Shown: positions 34,323-44,170, counted from the first letter of the stretch. The stretch: 64,000 bases of DNA from Dehalogenimonas sp. 4OHTPN (GCF_040448695.1 NZ_CP159307.1:496001-560000), one strand, 5' to 3'. Numbers and translations: made by a program. Notes: generated from the sequence alone by a model not told the origin.

Positions 34323-36364
34323 AGATTGACCCCTAGGAGCTTCAGCGCGCGGTCAAGTCCCAGTCCGACCAGGAAGGCAAAGGGGAAGATAAAGCCGGCA
34401 ATGGCTACCGCCGTCTTCCAGCCTCGCTCTTTGATCATCACCATGAACTGGGCGATGCAGGGGACGAACAGGGTCATGACTACCGCCGATACCAGCAGGG
34501 CGTTGCCGAAGAGCAGCCCCTGGGCGGTCAGGTCATACAGCCCGGCGGCGCCGAAGTCCCGGCGGAAGAAGCCGATGACGAAGGCCACCGCCGCCTCGGC
34601 GGGGATGCCGACGAACTCAACGACTGGTGTAAGTCCGCTAATCAAGATGCCAAGGAGGCCGACGGCATCGCCGGCCCACAGCACTACGCTGGCTACGATG
34701 AAGAACGGGATGACCTCTTTCAAATACCACTCCAGCCGGGCGTAGGTTTTTTGCAGTACGTTGGACAGGCGCGGCAGCCGGAGGGGCGGCACTTCCATGT
34801 AGAAGCAGGCGCGCTGACCCGGGATGATTCTGGAAGCCAGCCAGCCGACAAGGACAAAGACGGCGCCGACGACGCCCAACCAGGTCAGCAGCATGCCGGA
34901 AGAGACGGAAAGGATGCCGAAAATGACGCCAAGCTGGGCGGAGCAGGGGATGGCCAGGGCCAGAAGCAGGGTGGTGATGACCCGCTCCCGTTTCGTTTCC
35001 TGGGTGCGGGTGACGATGGTGGCCATGGTATCGCAGCCCAGGCCCAGGACGATGGGAATGACCGCCCGGCCGTTCAAGCCTATAAACTTGAAGACGCGGT
35101 CAATTAGCATCGCCAGCCGCGGCAGGTAGCCGGAGTCCTCGATCATCGAAAAGACGATGAAAAAGGTGGACACTATGGGCAGAATGATACCGATGGCATA
35201 GGTTATACCCAGGGTGATGATGCCGTAATCGCCGACGAAAAGATCGGAGATAATCTGGACAGGAATCAAGTCCTGCAGGGTGTTCTGGAAGAAGGGATTG
35301 ATGAGCCCGCCGAAGACCCTTTCCTCCAGCAGACCCACCAGCGTGCCGGCGCCGAAGACGCCGACGATGAAATACATGGCGTACAGCACCGCCGCCAGAA
35401 TGAGCCCGCCGGTGAACGGGTGCATCATGGCCCGGGAAAGGCGCTCGCCGAAGCGGAGTTTCCCGGACGCCTGCCGCGACATGACGCTTGCCGCCAGTTT
35501 CGTGGCCGCCCGCTGCTGGGCCAGCGCCAGAACGTAGGCCGGGGCCTGATTCATGGACAGCCTGGCGCGGTCAACGATGGCATCGATCTGCGAGCCAACC
35601 GATACTTCGCTAACTACCGATTGACGTATTTGCTCATCCTCTCTTAAAAGCAGCAGGGCGATCGACCGGCTGGAAATGCGCTCGGCTGGCGGGCTGCCGT
35701 TGACCAGCGGCTTCAGATCAGCGACGGCGTTTTCAATTAATGCGTCATAGACTATCGGCAGCGCCAGGCTGATGGTTTGGTAACGCAGGATTGCCTGTTT
35801 GAGTTCGGTAATGCCCCGCCCGAGGGATGCCGCGGTGCCGATGACCGGGACACCCAGTTCGGCGGCAAGTTTCCCGGTATTGATGCCGATGCCGTGGGCC
35901 GCCGCCTCGTCCATCATGTTCAGGACGACGATGACCGGCAGTCCCGCCTCGATGAGCTGGAAAGTCATAGGAAGCATCCGCTCCAGGTTTTTGGCGTCGA
36001 TGACATGGAGCACCACGTCCGGCTTCTCCTGGAGCAGGATAGCCCGGGCTACCCGCTCTTCCTCGGTAATGGAGTGAAGGGAGTACATGCCGGGGGTGTC
36101 GATAACCTCCACCGGGCGGTTGCTGAAAATGGCCTGGCCGCGGAAGATGTCAACGGTAGTGCCGGGGTAGTTGGAAATGATGACGCGCCGTCCGGTCAGG
36201 GCGTGGAAGACGGAACTCTTGCCGACGTTGGGGCTGCCGACCAGGGCGACCTTCAAGGCCGACCGCGCCGAGTCTAAGCGCCGCTGCTTTTCCGGCCGCG
36301 GACCGTGGCAGGCGGGGCAGCTTTCAACGGGTGTGTCGAAGGAATCGGGGCGCTTGGTGGACAT
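34319..36364 (-). CDS. feoB: Ferrous iron transporter FeoB
   Basis: 681 residues from ATG 36364, two bases after the fur stop; a GTG at 36397 would overlap fur. A CPAC pair precedes the GTPase domain: G1 GSPNVGKSS, G2 region NYPGTTVD, G3 DTPGMYS and G4 VLNMMDE. The membrane part has the two Gate motifs, including VLGLGCDTMA and VPCIAQF. FeoB moves Fe2+ across the inner membrane; iron is needed for the FeS enzymes of this organism. The operon order is fur, feoB, zinc-ribbon, dtxR-feoA. Confidence 0.95.
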   Translation of the reverse strand: MSTKRPDSFDTPVESCPACHGPRPEKQRRLDSARSALKVALVGSPNVGKSSVFHALTGRRVIISNYPGTTVDIFRGQAIFSNRPVEVIDTPGMYSLHSITEEERVARAILLQEKPDVVLHVIDAKNLERMLPMTFQLIEAGLPVIVVLNMMDEAAAHGIGINTGKLAAELGVPVIGTAASLGRGITELKQAILRYQTISLALPIVYDALIENAVADLKPLVNGSPPAERISSRSIALLLLREDEQIRQSVVSEVSVGSQIDAIVDRARLSMNQAPAYVLALAQQRAATKLAASVMSRQASGKLRFGERLSRAMMHPFTGGLILAAVLYAMYFIVGVFGAGTLVGLLEERVFGGLINPFFQNTLQDLIPVQIISDLFVGDYGIITLGITYAIGIILPIVSTFFIVFSMIEDSGYLPRLAMLIDRVFKFIGLNGRAVIPIVLGLGCDTMATIVTRTQETKRERVITTLLLALAIPCSAQLGVIFGILSVSSGMLLTWLGVVGAVFVLVGWLASRIIPGQRACFYMEVPPLRLPRLSNVLQKTYARLEWYLKEVIPFFIVASVVLWAGDAVGLLGILISGLTPVVEFVGIPAEAAVAFVIGFFRRDFGAAGLYDLTAQGLLFGNALLVSAVVMTLFVPCIAQFMVMIKERGWKTAVAIAGFIFPFAFLVGLGLDRALKLLGVNL

Positions 36365-36366
36365 AC

Positions 36367-36771
36367 CTAGACCGTTTTCTTCTGGCACTCGGGGCACAAT
36401 CCCGTGAGCGAGATCTCGCCTCCGCGGATTAAAAAGCCACCTGCCTGCGTTACCGCGGCGACAATCTCGGATATTGGGAGTGAAAATTCAACCACCCGGC
36501 CGCAGTCGGTGCAGATCAGGTGATGATGATGTTCCTGATGGGAAATCTCATAGTGGTGATGGTTCTGGTCCAGGTGCCGTTCCTCAACCAGTCCGCTCTC
36601 CTTGAATTTGGCAAGTGCCCGGTACACCGTAGACAGGGAGATCCGCGGCAACTTCTTCCTGGCGCGCTGGTAGATCTCATCGGCGTCAAGATGTCCCTTG
36701 CCGGCCCGGATGATGTCCAGGATGACAGCCCGCTGGCCGGTGGCTTTTAAAGCGGTTTTACCGAGCGGCAT
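36367..36771 (-). CDS. Fur-family metal regulator
   Basis: 134 residues. The winged helix ends at STVYRALAKFKESGLVEE; the metal site HHHYEISHQEHHHHLICTDCG and the C-terminal CPEC pair are complete, so structural zinc and a regulatory site are present. It heads the feoB operon. A palindrome GCAAATG-ATTAG-CATTTGC lies 20-40 bases upstream of its ATG and is a probable autoregulatory site. Whether it senses iron, zinc or peroxide cannot be told; the feoB link suggests iron. Confidence 0.92.
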   Translation of the reverse strand: MPLGKTALKATGQRAVILDIIRAGKGHLDADEIYQRARKKLPRISLSTVYRALAKFKESGLVEERHLDQNHHHYEISHQEHHHHLICTDCGRVVEFSLPISEIVAAVTQAGGFLIRGGEISLTGLCPECQKKTV

Positions 36772-36790
36772 TACCGCCTCCGGGATATAC

Positions 36791-36809
36791 GCAAATGATT
36801 AGCATTTGC
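36791..36809 (-). promoter_or_regulatory. Fur-box-like palindrome
   Basis: 7-bp inverted repeat GCAAATG/CATTTGC with a 5-base spacer, upstream of the fur gene. Size and A/T content suit a Fur-family operator, and downstream genes are iron genes. Confidence 0.65.
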
Positions 36810-36937
36810 AATTATTATATGAGAAACGGGGAAGGGTGTCAAAAAACCGACCGCTGATTCATCGCCGGGATGACAGCTTCAAGAAAGTTGCACGTGTTAT
36901 TAAAAGCGCCGGCGGGTAGACCGGGTTTTTAGCTGGG

Positions 36938-37654
36938 TCAAATCCCGCCGCCGTCGAATTCCTTGGCCAGGGCTTCTAGCTTCTCTTTTAGTTCGTCGGT
37001 GGGTGCCACGATGCCGCCGATTTTTTCAAGGGCTTCGCAGCGTTTTTCCAGTTTGGCTTGCTCTGCCAGGATGTAGCGCACCGCTTCGGCCACCGGATCG
37101 GGAAGATGGCCGTGTTCCAGGTCGGTGACGATTTTAGGCTTGTGTTCCTCGACAACCCGGCCGGGTATGCCAACGACGGTAGAACCCGGCGGCACGCTCT
37201 TGACCACGACAGAGCCCGCTCCGACTCGGCCGCCCTCGCCGATGGTGATATTGCCCAGCACGGTGGCGTTGGAGCCGATGACCACGTTGTTCTCCAGGGT
37301 CGGGTGCCGCTTGCCCTTGGACAGGCTGGTGCCGCCCAGGACCACGCCCTTGTAGAGCAGCACATCGTCGCCGATAATAGAAGTCTCGCCAATGACCACG
37401 CCCATGCCGTGGTCTATAAAGAACCGTTTGCCGATGGTGGCGCCGGGGTGGATTTCGATGCCGGTGAGGAAGCGGGTCCAGTGGGACAGCCAGCGGGCCA
37501 GAAAGTGCCACCTGATTTTCCAGAACCAGTGGAAGACACGGTAGCCCCATAAAGCATGCAAGCCGGGATAGCAGAAGATAACCTCGAAAACGCCCCGGGC
37601 CGCCGGGTCCTTGTCGAACACGTTCCGGATGTCTTCCCGAATGGTCTTAAACAT
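36938..37654 (-). CDS. cysE: Serine O-acetyltransferase
   Basis: 238 residues. The start ([21 protein letters not shown]) is the short bacterial EpsC/CysE type without the long helical N-terminus. Hexapeptide repeats follow: [38 protein letters not shown] and [14 protein letters not shown]. The catalytic His-Asp region is FFIDHGMG. It makes O-acetylserine for cysteine synthesis, relevant to FeS and the cysteine desulfurase at 45 kb. The last 50 residues form an extra charged helix. Confidence 0.95.
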   Translation of the reverse strand: MFKTIREDIRNVFDKDPAARGVFEVIFCYPGLHALWGYRVFHWFWKIRWHFLARWLSHWTRFLTGIEIHPGATIGKRFFIDHGMGVVIGETSIIGDDVLLYKGVVLGGTSLSKGKRHPTLENNVVIGSNATVLGNITIGEGGRVGAGSVVVKSVPPGSTVVGIPGRVVEEHKPKIVTDLEHGHLPDPVAEAVRYILAEQAKLEKRCEALEKIGGIVAPTDELKEKLEALAKEFDGGGI

Positions 37655-37702
37655 ACGTTCGCCTTTGAGCGGCGTTATTATACGCCGGGAAGGGTAAAAT
37701 AG

Positions 37703-38053
37703 CTACGGAGCGGCGGGTTCGTCGGCTTTCGCCTCCAGCGACTCGTCCAGCCATTCGAAGTAGGGCTCTGAACCTCCGATGACCGGCAGGGCGATGATCT
37801 CCGGATTGTCGTAGGAGTGGATCTCTTTGACAGCTTCGATGACATCGCTGAGGAAACCAGCCTGAGTTTTGACCATGAGCAGGCTCTCGGTGGCGTTTTC
37901 GATTTCGCCCTTCCACCAGTAGCTTGAATTCATGCCGTCCATGATACTGACGCAGGCCGCCTTTTTTTGTTCCAGCAGCACCTTGGCGATAAGCCTGGCC
38001 TCTTCGTTGTCCGCCGCGGTGACCATCACCAGGACGTGATTAAAATCGTTCAC
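37703..38053 (-). CDS. cutA: CutA1 divalent-cation tolerance protein
   Basis: 116 residues. Family marks: VLVMVTAADNEEARLIAKVLLEQ, KKAACVSI, SSYWWKGEIE and VIEAVKEIHSYDNPEIIALPV. CutA forms stable trimers; its metal-tolerance role is not well defined. It abuts nadA (gap of zero bases), so the two are co-translated. Confidence 0.95.
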   Translation of the reverse strand: MNDFNHVLVMVTAADNEEARLIAKVLLEQKKAACVSIMDGMNSSYWWKGEIENATESLLMVKTQAGFLSDVIEAVKEIHSYDNPEIIALPVIGGSEPYFEWLDESLEAKADEPAAP

Positions 38054-38965
38054 CTAAACCTTGACCTCCAGCATTCTCTCGATTGCCCGGCGGGCTTTTG
38101 CCGCGACTTCCGCTTCCACCTCCACCCTGGGTGCCTCGGTCTCCAGGGCATAAAGCACTTTATCGAGCGTGATCAGCTTCATGTTGGGGCATACCGCCTG
38201 CTCGGAAACCGGGTAGAACTTCTTGCCCGGGTTCTCCTTCCTGAGGCGGTGGATGATGCCCATCTCCGTGCCGACGATGAACTCCTTGACCCCCGGATCG
38301 CGGGCATAGCGGATCATGCCGCCGGTAGATAACACTGCGTCGGCGACCGCCGCCACCTCCGGCCGGCATTCCGGATGGACCATAGCCCTGGCGCCGGGAT
38401 GCTCCGCTTTGAGTTCAAGTATGTACTCCGGCAGGATACGGGCGTGGGTGGGGCAGTAGCCCGGCCAGAAATGAATTCTTTTGTTCGTCTGCTGCTGGAC
38501 GTAGTAGCCAAGGTACTGGTCAGGGACGAAGATGATCTCCTCCTCCGGCAGGCTCTCAACTACTTTGACCGCGTTGGCCGAGGTGCAGCAGATGTCGCTT
38601 TCGGCTTTCACCTCGGCGGTGGAATTGACGTAGCACACCACCGGCCGGCCCGGCAGTTTGTCCTTCATCCGCCGCAGGCCGGCGGCGGTGATCATGTCGG
38701 CCATGGGGCAGCCGGCATGGGCGTCCGGCAACAGCACTTTGGACTCCGGCGAGATGATGGCTGCCGTCTCGGCCATGAAGTGAACGCCGCAGAAGACGAT
38801 GATTTTGGCCTTGACTTCAGCCGCCCGCTGCGACAACTCCAGCGAGTCGCCGACGAAATCGGCGATGTCCTGTATCTCGCCCAGCTGATAGTTGTGGGCC
38901 AGGATGACGGCGCCTTTCTCAGCGGCTAAAGTCCTGATCTTGTTGACGATGCTGTCAGTGTTCAT
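38054..38965 (-). CDS. nadA: Quinolinate synthase
   Basis: 303 residues. NadA condenses iminoaspartate with dihydroxyacetone phosphate in NAD synthesis and holds a [4Fe-4S] cluster. The three cluster cysteines are in FCGVHFMAE, ICCTSAN and VCPNMK; AHNYQLGEIQDIADFVGDS near the start and HPECRPEV are typical. No nadB or nadC is nearby. Located between cutA and fdhD in the same direction. Confidence 0.96.
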   Translation of the reverse strand: MNTDSIVNKIRTLAAEKGAVILAHNYQLGEIQDIADFVGDSLELSQRAAEVKAKIIVFCGVHFMAETAAIISPESKVLLPDAHAGCPMADMITAAGLRRMKDKLPGRPVVCYVNSTAEVKAESDICCTSANAVKVVESLPEEEIIFVPDQYLGYYVQQQTNKRIHFWPGYCPTHARILPEYILELKAEHPGARAMVHPECRPEVAAVADAVLSTGGMIRYARDPGVKEFIVGTEMGIIHRLRKENPGKKFYPVSEQAVCPNMKLITLDKVLYALETEAPRVEVEAEVAAKARRAIERMLEVKV

Positions 38966-38980
38966 ATTCTTCTCATTTTT

Positions 38981-39787
38981 TCATTCAGGGCCCCCGGTGC
39001 CGGGCCCCTTATCAGTGAATATTCGTTCCGGGTTGGCGTAGATGTTCATCCGATGGCCACGCACGAAGCCTATGAGGGTGATGCCAAGTTTTTCGGCTAG
39101 TTTCACCCCGGAATCGGTGGGAGCGCTCCGGGAGATGAGGAATGGTATGCCGCGCCGGGCGGTCTTGAGGAGTATCTCGGACGAGATCCGCCCGGAAACC
39201 AGCAGAATTCTGTCCTCTGTCCCGATGCCTTCGAGGAGGCACCGGCCGAATACCTTGTCGACGGCATTGTGCCGGCCGATATCCTCGGAGAACAACTCGA
39301 TGCCGCCGGGCGCCGCCAGGGCGGCGGCGTGAACGCCGCCGGTCGTCTTAAAAACCTCGCTTCTCTCCTGGAAATCTTTCATCAGTCGGTAGATCTGGTC
39401 GGGGTGCAGTTTCATCGAGGAAACAACCGGCCGGCTGGCAACATCGGCAGCCGAGTAGAATGTCGCCCCCCGGCCGCAGCCGGAGGAGATGAAGCGTTTC
39501 CAGATCCGGCCTGCCTCGCCGCTGCTTTTTGTCGTTACCCTTGCGATGCCGCGTACGCCGTCAATGGTCATCGAGGTAATATCCCCTGCCGACTCGATAA
39601 GTCCCTCGGCGGCTAAAAAACCGGCCGCCAGATAGTTCTCCTCGGCCGGGGAGCAGAGCATGGTCACCAGTTCCATATCGTTGAAAAATATGGTCAGCGC
39701 CGCCTCCCGCGCGACCTCGTCGCCGATAGGCTCCGCCGTTGCCTCAGACACGCGGATCACGTCCAACCTGGCGGTGTTATCAGTCAA
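38981..39787 (-). CDS. fdhD: Formate dehydrogenase sulfurtransferase FdhD
   Basis: 268 residues. FdhD moves sulfur from a cysteine desulfurase to the molybdenum/tungsten cofactor of formate dehydrogenase. Landmarks are EENYLAAGFLAAEGLI, SSGCGRG (a single cysteine where many members have CxxC), TGGVHAAAL, EDIGRHNAVDKV and SGRISSEILLKTARRGIP. Formate-type respiratory oxidoreductases are present in Dehalococcoidia, but none is in this window. Overlaps the methyltransferase stop by eight bases. Confidence 0.94.
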   Translation of the reverse strand: MTDNTARLDVIRVSEATAEPIGDEVAREAALTIFFNDMELVTMLCSPAEENYLAAGFLAAEGLIESAGDITSMTIDGVRGIARVTTKSSGEAGRIWKRFISSGCGRGATFYSAADVASRPVVSSMKLHPDQIYRLMKDFQERSEVFKTTGGVHAAALAAPGGIELFSEDIGRHNAVDKVFGRCLLEGIGTEDRILLVSGRISSEILLKTARRGIPFLISRSAPTDSGVKLAEKLGITLIGFVRGHRMNIYANPERIFTDKGPGTGGPE

Positions 39788-40469
39788 GGTTCCCTGCTTC
39801 AGTTGTCTTTATGCTGCTGATAATCTGGAACATGCCCCCGAGCGCCCATTTTTGAAAAATCACATCGAGGCCGGAGGCGATGATTTCCGCCGCCAGACTG
39901 CCCTTCATCATTTTATAAGCGGTGTCGTTCTCAAACAGCCTGACGAAAGCTGAAATAGGCAGCTTGAAAATGATATTTTTCGGCAGGCCGTAGTCCAGCG
40001 CCAGAAATTTGCCGCCGGGTTTCAGTACCCGCCTGACTTCCTTGAGCGCCGCGGCCCGGATTTCCCTGGGCAGCTCATGAAGCCCGTAAGAGCAAAAGAC
40101 ATGGTCGAAAACGCCTTCGCTAAACGGCAAGGCGTCGACGCTGGCGCGTTGGAAACTAACCCAGGCGGCCACATTCTTTTTCTGGGCGACGGCCAGCATA
40201 TCCGGCGAAAGATCAACGCCGATCACCTGTCCCTGACACACCTCGGGGGCGATGAGCGCGGTTGTCGATCCCGTGCCGCAGCATATGTCCAGCACCCGGT
40301 CGGTATCCTTGAGGCCGGCCATGGCCACAAATTTTTGCCTGAAACGCCTCTCTCCGCCGAAGGGGACAAAGGAAAGCCTGACAACGCGATCATACAGTTT
40401 CGCCCAGCGCCGCCAGAAGCTGACGCTGTAATACGAGGGTATTCGGGTGGATTGGATTTGTTCCGGCAT
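39780..40469 (-). CDS. UbiE/MenG-like class I methyltransferase
   Basis: 229 residues. SAM site VLDICCGTGSTTALIA near residue 65, then VIGVDLSPDML, VDALPFSEGVFDHVFCSYGLHE and RRVLKPGGKFLALDYG, the UbiE plan. The N-terminal WAKLYDRVVRLSF is also typical. The substrate is unknown; C-methylation of quinone rings is the family prototype. It is the first gene of the fdhD-nadA-cutA run. Confidence 0.85.
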   Translation of the reverse strand: MPEQIQSTRIPSYYSVSFWRRWAKLYDRVVRLSFVPFGGERRFRQKFVAMAGLKDTDRVLDICCGTGSTTALIAPEVCQGQVIGVDLSPDMLAVAQKKNVAAWVSFQRASVDALPFSEGVFDHVFCSYGLHELPREIRAAALKEVRRVLKPGGKFLALDYGLPKNIIFKLPISAFVRLFENDTAYKMMKGSLAAEIIASGLDVIFQKWALGGMFQIISSIKTTEAGNLD

Positions 40470-40600
40470 AATCTCTCCTCAGGGGAATAAGAGCATTATA
40501 CGGAGGCGGCAGGTGACGGGCAAGGGCGGCTCCCGGCGGGCACGTCTGGCTTATCCCCGGCCATGTCCGCTGCCTTGGGCGTATGGTAATATTTAGCCTG

Positions 40601-41491
40601 ATGGGTGATTCCAATTCAGATACGGCGCGGCGGGCTCATCCGGCGGTGAGCCGGCTTTCGCTGGGCCTTGAAACGCGCGCCCTGCTTGAGCGTCACGGCC
40701 TGGCTGCCCTCAAGAGCATGGGGCAGAATTTCCTCACCGACCGGGGAGTGTTGGATAAAATTCTGGCCGCCGCCGCGGTCGGGCCTGAAGACACCGTCGT
40801 CGAGGTCGGCCCAGGCTTGGGCGTATTGACCAGGGCGCTGGCCGAGCGTGCCGGCCGGGTTATCGCCGTCGAATTGGACCGGGGCATGGCCGCCTTGCTC
40901 AGGGAAAACTTTGACGGGGAATCCAATGTCGCCATTGTCGAAGGCGATATTCTGAAGACCGATATTGAAGCGCTGGCCGGCGGCGCGCCTTACATTGTCG
41001 TCGCAAATCTCCCGTATTACATTACTTCACCGGCACTGCGTCATTTTCTTGAAAACCCCCATCCTCCAGGGAAACTGGTGGTGATGGTGCAGAAAGAGGT
41101 GGCGCAGCAGATCACTGCCCGTCCGCCGGAGATGAGCCTGCTTTCCATAGCCGTCCAGTTTTTCGGTGTGCCGAAGCTGGTGAGCCGGGTCCCGGCCGGC
41201 GCGTTCTACCCGCCGCCCAGGGTTGACTCGGCGCTGCTCCGCATCGACGTCCTGCCGGTTCGGCGTTTAAGCCTGGAGGAAACCGCCGGTTTTTTTAAGG
41301 TCGCCAGAGCCGGCTTCGCCACCCGGCGCAAACAACTGGTGAACGCGCTCGCGGGAGGGCTCGGCATCGGGAAAACTGAAGCCGCGGCATGCCTGGCGGC
41401 GGCGGGTGTAGACCCGTCCCGGCGCGCCGAGACTTTGTCCGTTGAAGATTGGGTTGCCCTGTATCGGGCTTGCCGGAGCGCCGGTGCTTAA
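40601..41491 (+). CDS. rsmA: 16S rRNA dimethyladenosine transferase RsmA (KsgA)
   Basis: 296 residues from ATG 40601. RsmA dimethylates two adenines near the 3' end of 16S rRNA. KSMGQNFLTD, VEVGPGLGVLTRALAE, VEGDILK and the catalytic NLPYYITSP are all present. An extended -10 (TGGTAATAT) ends eight bases before this ATG, and no ribosome binding site is visible, so translation may be leaderless; ATG 40583 is an alternative. ispE overlaps its end by eight bases. Confidence 0.93.
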   Translation: MGDSNSDTARRAHPAVSRLSLGLETRALLERHGLAALKSMGQNFLTDRGVLDKILAAAAVGPEDTVVEVGPGLGVLTRALAERAGRVIAVELDRGMAALLRENFDGESNVAIVEGDILKTDIEALAGGAPYIVVANLPYYITSPALRHFLENPHPPGKLVVMVQKEVAQQITARPPEMSLLSIAVQFFGVPKLVSRVPAGAFYPPPRVDSALLRIDVLPVRRLSLEETAGFFKVARAGFATRRKQLVNALAGGLGIGKTEAAACLAAAGVDPSRRAETLSVEDWVALYRACRSAGA

Positions 41492-42341
41492 GCTGCTGGC
41501 TCCCGCCAAAATCAACCTTTGCCTGGAGGTCATAGGCCGCCGTTCTGACGGCTACCATGAGATAAAAAGCATCATTCAGACGATAGACCTGGCGGATGAA
41601 CTTCTCTTCGAGCCGGCCGATACTCTATCCATTTCAGCGGACGCCCCCGGCTGGAGGGCTGAACAGAGCCTGGTCTCCAAAGCGGCCCGGTTGCTTCAGG
41701 AACGAACCGGGACCAGTCTCGGCGCCCGGGTCAGGCTGGCCAAGCGCATCCCGCTGGTATCGGGACTGGGGGGTGACTCCTCCGACGGCGCCGCGGCCCT
41801 GAAAGGATTCAACCGGCTGTGGCATCTGGGGTTGTCCGAGGCCGATTTGATGGAAATCGGGGCGGCGCTGGGGTCCGATGTTCCCTTCTTTTTTTGCGGC
41901 GGCACCGTGCTGGCAGAAGGCCGCGGCGAACTGCTGGCGCCGCTGCGGCCGTATCCCGGCAGCTGGGCGGTCATCCTGATGCCGCCGCTCAGGGTTGAAG
42001 GCGGCAAGACGGCCAGGCTTTATGCCTCGCTTCGCCCGGAGGATTTTTCGGACGGGTCGCTGACTGAGGAATTCGCCCGTTGGCTCATGGAGGGTCGCGC
42101 GGTCCCTCCGGAGATGTTCCATAACACTTTCGAGAGGGCGGCTTTCGAACTCTGGCCGGATTTCGGCCGCTACCGCTGGCGCTTTATCGAGGCCGGAGCG
42201 ACAAGGGTCTTCCTGTCGGGCGCCGGGCCGAGCTTGTTCAGCCTTCACACCGATCACTCCGAGGCGGAACGTATAGCCGCCAATCTTGAGGAGCAAGGCC
42301 TTAAGAGCTTCCTGGCGCGGACCGCGGGGCATTTGGAATAG
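41484..42341 (+). CDS. ispE: 4-diphosphocytidyl-2-C-methylerythritol kinase
   Basis: 285 residues from GTG 41484, with GGAG five bases upstream and overlapping the rsmA stop (GTGCTTAA). IspE phosphorylates an intermediate of the MEP isoprenoid pathway. The GHMP-kinase marks are PAKINLCLEVIGRRSDGYHE, the ATP loop PLVSGLGGDSSDGAAAL and the C-terminal VFLSGAGPSLFSL. It feeds the prenyl genes elsewhere in the window. The rsmA-ispE order is common in bacteria. Confidence 0.95.
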   Translation: MLKLLAPAKINLCLEVIGRRSDGYHEIKSIIQTIDLADELLFEPADTLSISADAPGWRAEQSLVSKAARLLQERTGTSLGARVRLAKRIPLVSGLGGDSSDGAAALKGFNRLWHLGLSEADLMEIGAALGSDVPFFFCGGTVLAEGRGELLAPLRPYPGSWAVILMPPLRVEGGKTARLYASLRPEDFSDGSLTEEFARWLMEGRAVPPEMFHNTFERAAFELWPDFGRYRWRFIEAGATRVFLSGAGPSLFSLHTDHSEAERIAANLEEQGLKSFLARTAGHLE

Positions 42342-42388
42342 CCGCCGCGGCAGGATATTATTAAAGATATACTGGAGAGGAGCCGGAT

Positions 42389-42889
42389 ATGGGAACGACG
42401 GAGAATCTTGGCGCGGCTTTTGCCGGAGAAAGCCAGGCTAATAGAAAGTACCTCTTTTTTGCGGAAAAAGCGGAAGCCGAAGGGCAGTCTCAGGTAGCCC
42501 GGCTTTTTCGGGCTGCCGCTGAAGCGGAAACGGTGCACGCCCGCAACCATCTCAACGTGTTGAGAGGCATCGGCGGAACGGCCGACAACCTGAAAGCGGC
42601 CATCGGCGGCGAACACTGGGAATTCACCCAGATGTATCCCGGCTTTATTGACCAGTCACGCAAGGACGCAAACGCTTCCGCGGAGCGCAGTTTTTCCACC
42701 GCCAATGCCGTTGAGGAGATCCATCACGCCCTGTTTCAGAAGGCTCTGGCTGACCTGCACGTAGGCGTCAAAGCTGAAGCCCGCCCCTATTTTGTCTGTC
42801 AGGTGTGCGGCAACACAGTGCTGGGTGAGGCTCCCGATTTTTGCCCCATCTGCGGGGCGCCGAAATCCAAGTTCAAGCAGGTAGATTAA
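42389..42889 (+). CDS. Rubrerythrin
   Basis: 166 residues. The diiron helices carry GESQANRKYLFFAEKAE, ETVHARNHLNVL and NAVEEIHHALF; the last 40 residues are a rubredoxin-type domain (CQVCGNTVLGEAPDFCPICGAP). Rubrerythrin reduces peroxide in anaerobes. GAGAGG precedes the ATG. The stop overlaps the 3' end of the convergent tRNA nucleotidyltransferase gene by four bases. Confidence 0.95.
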   Translation: MGTTENLGAAFAGESQANRKYLFFAEKAEAEGQSQVARLFRAAAEAETVHARNHLNVLRGIGGTADNLKAAIGGEHWEFTQMYPGFIDQSRKDANASAERSFSTANAVEEIHHALFQKALADLHVGVKAEARPYFVCQVCGNTVLGEAPDFCPICGAPKSKFKQVD

Positions 42890-44127
42890 CGGCCGGCAAG
42901 CCAATCGCGGACAAACGCTTCCTCCTCGCTGCGGGTGCTCAGAGCGCCGTCGAGGCGCCGGTCGCGAAGGTCTTCTAGCAGGCGTTTGATGTCCGGCCCC
43001 CGGCTGACACCCAGGCGTTTCAGGTCTTCGCCGGTGAGATCCGTGGCGACGCACCGCCATTCATCCTGGAAGCGCTCGACATCATATGCCGCGCCCAGGC
43101 CGAAGGCTGCTTGGGCAGCGGTTAAAGCCTCATCCGCGATGCCGTCCAGCAGGTGATACACCAGGCTCGGTTTAGTCCCGACGGCAGTCAATGTCGCTTC
43201 CGCCTGGACCAGTTTCCCGGCATCGCGTACGGCACGGGCTTGATGCTTGGTCAGCCTGAGCCTGCCGATGAACTCTTCCTGGTGAGTGGTATCCAGCCGC
43301 CATGCGAGCAGCGCCAGGTAAGCTTCCGGCGGCGGTTGTTCAACCAGCGACCGCAACCTTGAACAAGCTTCCATCAGCCACTGGTCGCCCCGAAGCGCCG
43401 GATGCCACGTCCGCAGCAAGCCCAATTCACCACCCCGGCGGAAGACTTTTTCCGGCGCCGGTTCTCTCAAGACGCATTCGAGTTCGTATCGCAGCCGGTC
43501 GGCGGTGATGGTTTCCAGCAGGGGAAGGCCGCGCTGAAGGAGGCCCAGCGTGATCGGTTCAATCTTAAAGCCCAGGCGCTGTTCGTATCTTACGCCCCGC
43601 CACAGGCGGGTGGCGTCGTCAATGAAACTCCGGACATGCAGCACCCTGATTAGCTTGCTCTCAAGGTCGGGCCGGCCGCCGCACGGATCGATTAAACGCC
43701 CGAAATCATCCGGGTTCAACGAGACCGCCATGGCATTTACGGTGAAGTCCCTCCGGGCAAGGTCCTGGATAATCGGCCCGGGCCGGGTTGAGGGCAGCGC
43801 GCCCGGGCGGGGGTAGGTCTCCTGCCGGCTGCGGGCGATGTCAATGACGTATCCGCCCCAAAACAGCCTGGCGGTATTGAACCGGTGGTGAACGTCAACG
43901 TCCGAAGGGGATGCTGCCAGAGCCCCTGCCAGCTCAATGGCATCGCCCTCGACGCTCAAATCCAGGTCGCCCCCGTTCCAGCCCAGCATCAGATCGCGGA
44001 CGGCGCCGCCTACCAGATAAAGGCGCCACCCTCGCGCCGCCGCCGCGGCGGCGGCACCCTGCATGAATTCGGCAGCATCAGCCGGCAGCAGCGCCTTCAA
44101 TTCCCGGGCCAGGTTGAGTTCAGTCAT
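42886..44127 (-). CDS. CCA-adding enzyme / poly(A) polymerase family nucleotidyltransferase
   Basis: 413 residues from ATG 44127. The class II nucleotidyltransferase core is GGAVRDLMLGWNGGDLDLSVEG (catalytic Asp pair in GDLDLS), then RRDFTVNAMAVSLN and the RxxRY-like GVRYEQRLGFKI. Such enzymes add CCA to tRNA or A-tails to RNA; the two cannot be separated by eye. TATAAT lies nine bases upstream of the ATG and no ribosome binding site is seen, so the mRNA may be leaderless. Confidence 0.9.
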   Translation of the reverse strand: MTELNLARELKALLPADAAEFMQGAAAAAAARGWRLYLVGGAVRDLMLGWNGGDLDLSVEGDAIELAGALAASPSDVDVHHRFNTARLFWGGYVIDIARSRQETYPRPGALPSTRPGPIIQDLARRDFTVNAMAVSLNPDDFGRLIDPCGGRPDLESKLIRVLHVRSFIDDATRLWRGVRYEQRLGFKIEPITLGLLQRGLPLLETITADRLRYELECVLREPAPEKVFRRGGELGLLRTWHPALRGDQWLMEACSRLRSLVEQPPPEAYLALLAWRLDTTHQEEFIGRLRLTKHQARAVRDAGKLVQAEATLTAVGTKPSLVYHLLDGIADEALTAAQAAFGLGAAYDVERFQDEWRCVATDLTGEDLKRLGVSRGPDIKRLLEDLRDRRLDGALSTRSEEEAFVRDWLAGR

Positions 44128-44170
44128 CAAGCCCCAATTATACACGAAGTCCTGCCCGGAATCGTAAGGT